From Cytophagales bacterium (GTDB lineage Bacteria > Bacteroidota > Bacteroidia > Cytophagales > 172606-1): a stretch of DNA of 11,279 nt. Positions 6,620 to 11,279 of the stretch are shown here, piece by piece. The DNA lies in NCBI GenBank assembly GCA_025455595.1, contig JALOMD010000136.1, forward strand, positions 1 through 11,279, given 5' to 3'. The position numbers and the translations under genes are program-made. Below the pieces are notes generated by a model that ran no database searches, was not told the origin of the DNA, and saw only the letters and a list, made by a program, of their open reading frames with translations. Each line of letters starts with the position of its first letter. Position 1 is the stretch's first letter.

Positions 6620-6632
6620 GGCGTGATACGCC
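6620..6632. repeat. Small hairpin GGCGT/ACGCC
   Basis: A 5-bp perfect stem with a 3-nt loop (GAT) in otherwise featureless sequence between palindrome copies 6 and 7. It may be chance. Confidence 0.4.
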
Positions 6633-6669
6633 AGCATCGGGCATCGTCCGGTGAAACCCGCCGCACACA

Positions 6670-6700
6670 GGCGTTTTAGGCAAAAATTGCCCAAAACGCC
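6670..6700 (+). repeat. 31-bp palindrome, copy 7
   Basis: Arms GGCGTTTTAGGCA and TGCCCAAAACGCC, one mismatch (A against C), loop AAAAT. It is the last of three copies between the Ig-like lipoprotein gene and dnaE, and lies 17 bp before the terminator hairpin. Confidence 0.85.
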
Positions 6701-6717
6701 CTTCCACCCAACCCAAC

Positions 6718-6749
6718 AAAAAAGCGTAGCCCAACGGCCGCGCTTTTTT
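6718..6749. terminator. Probable intrinsic terminator upstream of dnaE
   Basis: AAAAAAGCG (6718-6726) pairs with CGCTTTTTT (6741-6749), with an inner GCC/GGC stem around CAAC. The T-run on the plus strand would end transcripts from the envelope genes. The matching A-run makes it potentially bidirectional. It separates the upstream operon from dnaE. Confidence 0.75.
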
Positions 6750-6750
6750 G

Positions 6751-6788
6751 TTTTTGAACCACCCGCCCGCCCAAAAATCGTATCTTTG
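6751..6788 (+). promoter_or_regulatory. dnaE promoter (Bacteroidota type)
   Basis: TATCTTTG at 6781-6788 is an exact match to the -7 element TAnnTTTG used by the Bacteroidota primary sigma factor. A TTTTTG at 6751-6756 could serve as -33, although the 24-nt spacing is longer than usual. The predicted transcript would start about 30 nt before the dnaE ATG. There is no Shine-Dalgarno sequence, as is normal in this phylum. Confidence 0.6.
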
Positions 6789-6823
6789 CGCACCTGTTTC
6801 CCTCCCGCAAATCCGCTTCTGCC

Positions 6824-9800
6824 ATGATTTTCAGCCACTTGCACTGCCATACCCAGTTTTCGTTGCTCGACGGCGCGGCCGACATCGGGCGGCTTATGAA
6901 AAAGGCCAAGGCCGACGGCATGCCCGCCGTGGCCCTCACCGACCACGGCAACATGTTCGGGGCGTTCAAGTTCGTGGCCGAAGCCGCCAAGCACGAGGTG
7001 AGTTTTATTTGGTGGAGAACCGCCACAAGAAGGAGTTTTCCAAGGAAGACAAAGACAACCGGAACCACCAGTTGCTGCTTGCCAAGAACCAAGAAGGCTA
7101 CAAAAACCTCGCAAAGCTGTGTTCGCTGGGCTACATGGAAGGGTTGTACAGCAAGTGGCCGCGTATTGACAAGGAACTGATTCTGCAATACCACAAAGGG
7201 CTGATTGCCACCACCTGTTGCATCGGGGCCGAGGTGCCGCAGGCCATTTTGCACCAGAGCGAAGCCGTGGCCGAGGAGAAGTTCAAGTGGTGGCTCGACC
7301 TGTTCGGCGAAGACTACTACGTGGAACTGCAACGCCACAAGCTCGAAGACCAAGTGAAGGTGAACGAAGTGCTGCTGCGGTTTGCGAAAAAATACAACGT
7401 GAAGGTGATTGCCTCCAACGACTCGCACTACGTGGACCGCGACGACTACAACGCCCACGACATTCTGCTCTGCGTGAATACCGGCGAACTGCAAAGCAAA
7501 CCCGTATGGAAAGGCGACGGCGGCGGCGGCCGCGACTACCGTTTCGGCTTCCCGAACGACGAGTTCTATTTCAAGTCCACCGCCGAAATGACGGAGTTGT
7601 TCAAGGACATTCCGCAGGCCATTGACAACACCAACGAGATTGTGGACAAGGTGGAGACGCTGAAGCTGAAGAAAGATATTCTGCTGCCCAACTTCCCGAT
7701 TCCGCCCGGCTTTGCCGACGGCGACGAATACCTGCGTTATCTCACCTACGAAGGTGCCCGCAAACGCTACACACACGCCCCCCCCCAGCCCCCCCCCAAG
7801 GAGGGGGAGTTTGGCGCGTGGTTTGAACAAGTGAAGACGGATATTTTGGCGGATCATGCGGAAGGCGCGGCCGTTATCGAACGACTTGATTTTGAACTGC
7901 ACACCATCAAAACGATGGGCTTTGCCGGGTACTTCCTCATCGTGTCCGACTTCATCCGGGCGGGCCGCGAAATGGGCGTGATGATCGGTCCCGGCCGGGG
8001 TTCTGCGGCGGGCAGCGCGGTGGCCTACTGCATCGGCATCACCAACCTCGACCCGGTGAAATACCGGCTGCTGTTCGAACGGTTCCTGAACCCCGACCGC
8101 AAGTCAATGCCCGACATTGACACCGACTTCGACGACGAGGGCCGCCAGCGGGTGATTGACTACGTGGTGGACAAATACGGCCGCAACCAAGTGGCCCAAA
8201 TCATCACCTACGGCACCATGGCCACCAAGTCGGCCATCAAGGACGTGGCGCGGGTGATGGAATATCCGCTCGCCGAAACCAACCTGCTCACCAAGCTCAT
8301 CCCCGACAAGCCCACCTACGGGATGAACTTCCAAAAGCTCGTCCACATGCCGCTCGACGAGTTGGGCGACATCATTACGCCCGACGAACTGGAGAACGTG
8401 AAGAAAGTGCGGCAACTCTACCAAGGCAAGGACTTGGCCGCCACGGTGCTGAAAGAGGCCGAAAAGCTTGAAGGCACGGTGCGCAACACGGGCATCCACG
8501 CGGCGGGCATCATCATCGCCCCGGAGGACTTGACCAACATCCTGCCGGTGGCCACTTCCAAGGAAACCGACCTGCTGATTACGCAGTTCGAGGGCAAAAT
8601 CATCGAAGACGCGGGCGTAATCAAGATGGACTTCTTGGGCCTGCGCAACCTGACCATCATCCGCGACTGCCTTGAACTCATCAAGCGCAACCACGGCGTG
8701 GACATTGACATTGACAGCATCCCGCTCGACGATGCCAAGACCTACGAACTCTTCCAGCGGGGCGAAACCAACGCCGTGTTCCAGTTCGAATCGGACGGGA
8801 TGAAAAAGTACATGAAGGACTTGAAACCCGACCGTTTCGACGACCTCATCGCTATGAACGCCCTCTACCGGCCCGGCCCCATCGCCTACATACCCAACTA
8901 CGTGAACCGCAAGCACGGGCGGGAGGAGGTGGTATATGACCTGCCAGAAATGGAAGAATTCTTGAAAGACACCTACGGAATTACGGTATATCAAGAACAA
9001 GTCATGCTTTTGTCACAAAAACTTGCTAACTTCACCAAAGGCGATGCCGACGTGTTGCGCAAGGCGATGGGCAAGAAAGACCGCAAGACGCTGGACAAAC
9101 TCAAGCCGCAGTTCATTGAAAATGCCAAGGCCAAAGGACTGCCCGAAAAGAAACTGGAGAAAATCTGGACCGACTGGGAAGCCTTCGCCTCGTATGCGTT
9201 CAACAAGTCGCACTCCACTTGCTATGCCTTTGTGGCCTACCAAACGGCTTACCTCAAGACGCACTACCCCGGCGAATACATGGCAGCGGTGTTGACTTCG
9301 AGCTTGGGCAACATTGAGAAAATCACCTTCTTCATGGAAGAGTGCAAACGGATGGGAGTCAAGGTGTTGGGGCCGGACGTGAACGAAAGCTCCACGGTGT
9401 TCGACGTGAACAAGGCCGGGCAAATCCGATTCGGGCTGGGTGCCATCAAAGGCGCGGGCGAGGCGGCCATCGGCGACTTGATTCAGGAACGCACCGCCAA
9501 CGGCCCGTACAAGGACATCTTCGACCTGACCAAACGCGTGAACCTGCGCACGGTGAACAAGAAGACTTTCGAAAGCTTGGCCTACGCCGGGGCCTTCGAT
9601 GAATTCGGGCTGCACCGGGCGCAGTACTTTATGGAAGACAACGGCGGGACGCTGCTCGAAAAGGCCATCAAATACGGCAACCAGGCGCAGTCCGAGAAAG
9701 GAAAAATCCAAGTGAGCTTGTTTGGCGGAGCCGACGGCGGCAACGACTTGCCGCCACCGCGCGTGCCGGTGTGCGAGCCGTGGACGGAAGTGGAGCGGCT

Positions 9801-10302
9801 CAAATACGAGAAAGACGTGGTGGGCTTTTACATTTCGGGCCACCCGCTGGACCAGTACCGCGTGGAGATGACGCAGTTTGCCATCACGCCGCTCGACCAA
9901 GTGGAAAACTACAAGAACCGCGACCTGAATGTGGCCGGCATCGTATCCAAAACCGCCACGCGAATGTCCAAAAGCGGCAATCCGTTTGCCGTGTTCACGC
10001 TGGAAGACTACAGCGGCTCGCTGGAAATCGCCCTGTTCGGCGACAACTATGTCAAGTTCGCCAATTACCTGCAAGAAGGCGGCTTTTTGTACGTCAAAGG
10101 CAAGTACGAGCCGCGTGCCGCGCGTCTCGCCGAACTGGCGAAAGCCCACCCCGGCGACTGCGAACTGCGCGTGTGTCTCAACGACCCGTCGGAGAAAATC
10201 CAAACCGAAGGCAAGTCGCGGCTCTTCCGCATCAATCCGAGCAACGAACTCATCAAGCAACTGGAAACCATGCGCGGTGTGGCCTACCGGCTGGTGTGGT
10301 GA
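6824..10302 (+). CDS. dnaE: DNA polymerase III alpha subunit; frame broken near 6999
   Basis: The catalytic subunit of the replicative polymerase, about 1,160 residues as usual for the phylum. The start MIFSHLHCHTQFSLLDGAAD is the PHP domain with its H-L-H-C-H metal motif; TDHGNMFG follows. After about 58 codons the frame must change by -1 (6992-7003) to continue as EFYLVENRHKKEF, and the conserved K-P-I-I-G-C-like stretch is missing. From there the frame is open to TGA at 10302. It holds the catalytic Asp pair in MPDIDTDFDDEG, the third Asp in IKMDFLGLRNLTII, the fingers (MNALYRPGPIAYIPNY, ITVYQEQVMLL, RKAMGKKDRK), an HhH region near LRTVNKKTFESLAYAGAFDE, a clamp-binding motif QVSLFG (9709-9726) and an OB fold (VAGIVSKTATRMSKSGNPFA). 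A repeat-derived loop lies at 7775-7819. Because dnaE is essential, either the lesion is a sequence or assembly fault, or another copy exists. Restart at ATG 7135 would lose much of the PHP domain. Confidence 0.93.
6992..7003 (+). other. dnaE: dnaE frame break with apparent 19-bp loss
   Basis: Before this point codons are read K-H-E-V; after it, in the -1 frame, E-F-Y-L-V-E-N. Family members have H-x-[VI]-K-P-I-[IV]-G-C-E-F-Y here. Loss of six codons plus one base (19 bp) explains both the missing residues and the frame change. A simple one-base error would not remove six residues. Confidence 0.75.
7775..7819. repeat. C-run palindromic repeat carried in frame inside dnaE
   Basis: Two runs of nine C (7778-7786 and 7789-7797) separated by AG are followed by AAGGAGGGGG and closed by GGCG. 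The C and G runs pair as a hairpin. The frame stays open and codes for THAPPQPPPKEGEFGAW, in the loop between YEGARKRY and the ERLDFEL helix, where relatives have only a short linker. It looks like an intergenic-type repeat tolerated in a surface loop. Confidence 0.65.
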
Positions 10303-10310
10303 TTTTGTTT

Positions 10311-10341
10311 CAGGTCAGAGGTCAGAACGCAGAGGTCAGAA
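10311..10341 (+). repeat. GGTCAGA-type short repeats after dnaE
   Basis: Three copies of the unit AGGTCAG(A) lie within 31 bp, starting 9 bp after the dnaE stop. The same unit in the opposite orientation covers the end of the convergent symporter gene. Confidence 0.7.
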
Positions 10342-10375
10342 AAAGCAGGCAGTGGCAGTATCGGGCGGCAGAAAG

Positions 10376-10406
10376 GGCGTTTTGGGCAAAAAATGCCCAA
10401 AACGCT
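10376..10406 (+). repeat. 31-bp palindrome, copy 8
   Basis: GCGTTTTGGGCA and TGCCCAAAACGC pair perfectly around AAAAA; only the outermost pair is lost. It lies 73 bp after dnaE, beyond the GGTCAGA repeats, with the A-rich loop on the dnaE coding strand. Confidence 0.85.
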
Positions 10407-10489
10407 TATAAAAATGCAGGTCTGTACGCTATGCGTCTGACCGGAACCATAGGCTCGCCAAAGACAACAGACGGATATTTCACCCTGTT

Positions 10490-10541
10490 GTTCTGCGAAG
10501 TCTGTGACTTCGCAGTTTTATGTTCGGTAGTCTGCGACTAA
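10490..10541 (+). repeat. Two-hairpin repeat, unit A
   Basis: Hairpin 1 is CTGCGAAGTC (10493-10502) and GACTTCGCAG (10506-10515) with loop TGT, a perfect 10-bp stem. After a TTTTATGTTCGG spacer, hairpin 2 is TAGTC/GACTA with loop TGC. The whole unit is repeated in reverse orientation at 10709-10762. Confidence 0.75.
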
Positions 10542-10608
10542 GCACTTGGTCATTAGTAGTTAGTCTTTAGTACAAAAGCATAACTATCTGAATATCAATG
10601 AGAAAAGA

Positions 10609-10639
10609 AGCGTTTCAAGCAAAAAATAGATAAAACTAT
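10609..10639 (+). repeat. 31-bp palindrome, copy 9 (degraded)
   Basis: GCGTTTCAAGCAAAAAATAG followed by ATAAAAC retains the family outline (GCGTTT, A-rich centre, AAAAC) but no longer pairs well. It lies between the two arms of the two-hairpin pair. Confidence 0.45.
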
Positions 10640-10659
10640 TTGTGAACACGTACTTACCG

Positions 10660-10670
10660 GCCCGAAGGGC
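10660..10670. repeat. Small hairpin GCCC-GAA-GGGC
   Basis: A 4-bp GC stem with a GAA loop, in sequence between units A and B that otherwise shows no gene. It may be part of another repetitive extragenic palindrome. Confidence 0.35.
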
Positions 10671-10708
10671 GAGCATCTTCCGTGGAGACGCATTTTCTTG
10701 CTTCGCAC

Positions 10709-10762
10709 GGGTAGTCAGAGACTACCGACATAGAACTTCGTAGTCACAGGCTGCGAAGAACG
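10709..10762 (-). repeat. Two-hairpin repeat, unit B (inverted relative to A)
   Basis: Read on the minus strand it aligns with unit A over about 51 nt with roughly 42 identical positions. It has the same order: a stem of CTTCGCAGCC against GACTACGAAG with loop TGT, spacer, then GGTAGTC/GACTACC. One G-C pair in A is a T-A pair in B, so both bases changed and the stem was kept; two other pairs are lost. The inverted A/B pair is reminiscent of the bipartite REP (BIME) arrangement. Confidence 0.7.
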
Positions 10763-10797
10763 TTTATAAGTGGCGAGTCGTTAGTTGTCAGTGTTTA

Positions 10798-10828
10798 GGT
10801 GTTTTGGGCAAAAGTTGCCTAAAACGAT
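10798..10828 (+). repeat. 31-bp palindrome, copy 10
   Basis: GTTTTGGGCA and TGCCTAAAAC pair with one G-T wobble around AAAGT. It is the last copy with the A-rich loop on the plus strand. Confidence 0.75.
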
Positions 10829-10839
10829 GAGGGTATTTT

Positions 10840-10870
10840 GCCGTTTTGAGCATTTTTCTGCTGAAATGCC
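10840..10870 (-). repeat. 31-bp palindrome, copy 11 (minus orientation, diverged)
   Basis: On the minus strand it reads GGCATTTCAGCAG, an A-rich loop, then TGCTCAAAACGGC, a mutated family member. It begins 12 bp after copy 10 but faces the other way, the first copy with the orientation of the minus-strand symporter gene. Confidence 0.6.
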
Positions 10871-11055
10871 CTAATGAAATACGCGACTTTCACTGAGAAC
10901 ATTTTTTTGTAAATAAATGCAACTTACTGGTTGTGATACACTATATTGCTACCGAAAGGTTTGTTGGCAAAAGCTTTGGTAATTGCCATGAAAACTATTT
11001 TTTCATATTTTTTTGCCGCTTAGCCGCAAGCCTTTCGTTTTAGAGGAAGCGTTAC
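10871..11055. other. AT-rich, structured intergenic stretch without a supported gene
   Basis: This stretch is clearly more AT-rich than its surroundings. CGAAAGGTTTG and CAAGCCTTTCG (about 10953-10963 and 11028-11038) pair with one mismatch and enclose a hairpin ATGAAAA/TTTTTCAT (from 10988) and GGCAA/TTGCC. The pattern could be a small structured RNA or the remains of a gene's upstream region. Short frames occur on both strands (plus 10988-11023, 11 codons reading like a signal-peptide start; minus 10989-10924, 21 codons), but none is convincing. No known RNA family was recognised. Confidence 0.3.
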
Positions 11056-11086
11056 AGTGTTTTGGGCGATTTTTGCCCAAAACGCC
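11056..11086 (-). repeat. 31-bp palindrome, copy 12 (minus orientation)
   Basis: On the minus strand: GGCGTTTTGGGCA, an A-rich loop, then CGCCCAAAACAC. GTTTTGGGC and GCCCAAAAC pair perfectly. It lies 16 bp beyond the stop of the minus-strand symporter gene, mirroring copy 1 after its gene. Confidence 0.85.
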
Positions 11087-11102
11087 TTTTTCAATTCCAA
11101 AA

Positions 11103-11279
11103 TCAATTCTGCCTTCTGACCTCCGACTTCTGACCTTGTTGCAAGGTCCACGCGAAGCCAATCACCAGCACGCAGCCGACGACGTTGTACCACAGGAACG
11201 CAATGGACGAGAAAGCGTAAAGCCCGAAAATCACCGCCTGCGCCGCCAACGCCCCGTAGAACACGGCCCGTCCGCCGGT
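11103..11279 (-). CDS. Sodium:solute symporter family protein, C-terminal fragment (5' end outside window)
   Basis: On the minus strand the frame is open from the window edge to TGA at 11105-11103, giving 58 residues. A hydrophobic helix (AVFYGALAAQAVIFGLYAF) is followed by FLWYNVVGCVLVIGFAWTLQ. The FLWYNVxGCxxV pattern is characteristic of the last transmembrane helix of Bacteroidota sodium:solute symporters. The substrate cannot be judged from this end. The last ten residues (GQKSEVRRQN) are encoded by GGTCAGA-type repeat sequence rather than by conserved protein sequence, so the tail and stop codon appear to come from a repeat. The gene converges on dnaE. Confidence 0.65.
   Translation of the reverse strand, partial: TGGRAVFYGALAAQAVIFGLYAFSSIAFLWYNVVGCVLVIGFAWTLQQGQKSEVRRQN
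11112..11137 (-). repeat. GGTCAGA-type repeats at the end of the symporter gene
   Basis: On the minus strand this reads as AAGGTCAGAAGTCGG followed by AGGTCAGAAGG, two to three units of the repeat also found after dnaE. It overlaps the last codons of the symporter frame. Confidence 0.7.

Noticed and set aside
6748..6998. Upstream part of the long dnaE frame before the frame break
   Set aside because: The true N-terminus (HLHCHTQFSLLDG) is in the other frame from 6824; the upstream residues in this frame resemble no polymerase.
9013..10260. Long minus-strand open frames opposite dnaE (also 8104-9000)
   Set aside because: They lie opposite highly conserved dnaE sequence and show no recognisable domain.
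11151..11163. 13-bp match between the symporter gene and the end of the 43-bp inverted repeat (TGATTGGCTTCGC)
   Set aside because: In the symporter it encodes conserved-looking helix residues (VIGFA); the match ends abruptly and is most likely coincidence.

Overview
This window comes from a GC-rich member of the Bacteroidota. Four things point there: a type IX secretion (T9SS) C-terminal sorting domain at the left edge, lipoproteins with an acidic stretch after the lipid-anchored cysteine, a PD40 and carboxypeptidase-regulatory-like envelope protein beside a barrel/TSP3/OmpA-like protein, and a TAnnTTTG-type -7 promoter before dnaE with no Shine-Dalgarno sequence at any start. I cannot fix the genus; Saprospiria-, Chitinophagia- or Cytophagia-like lineages all fit.

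Layout. 1-306: 3' end of a gene for a T9SS cargo protein. 508-897: small lipocalin-like lipoprotein. 1054-2751: exported PD40 propeller protein with three carboxypeptidase-regulatory-like repeats. 3177-5573: outer-membrane protein (DUF5723-like barrel, eight TSP type-3 repeats, divergent OmpA-like C-terminus), overlapping by 4 bp a lipoprotein with a bacterial Ig-like domain (5570-6415). 6824-10302: dnaE, the replicative DNA polymerase III alpha subunit, with its frame broken near position 6999. 11103-11279 (minus strand): C-terminus of a sodium:solute symporter, convergent with dnaE. The genes from 1 to 6415 are all cell-envelope or surface proteins; dnaE and the symporter look unrelated to them.

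The most distinctive content is between the genes. A 31-bp palindrome (arms GGCGTTTTGGGCA and TGCCCAAAACGCC around an A-rich loop) occurs about twelve times, never inside a gene. It usually follows a stop codon closely, and its A-rich loop lies on the coding strand of the nearest upstream gene. Between the convergent dnaE and symporter genes the orientation flips once. In two places a pair of these palindromes brackets a second kind of element whose ends read TGTCTGAA...TTCAGACA. One of those (2789-3029) has 43-bp perfect inverted ends and carries a smaller related element flanked by a 9-bp direct repeat. One palindrome copy is itself split by a GC-rich hairpin. A further two-hairpin repeat pair, GGTCAGA-type short repeats and an AT-rich structured stretch fill the 800-bp gap after dnaE.

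The other notable points are the dnaE lesion, best explained by loss of about 19 bp that would encode a conserved K-P-I-I-G-C-like segment, and a C-run repeat carried in frame inside the same gene. No tRNA, rRNA, CRISPR array or full insertion sequence was found.
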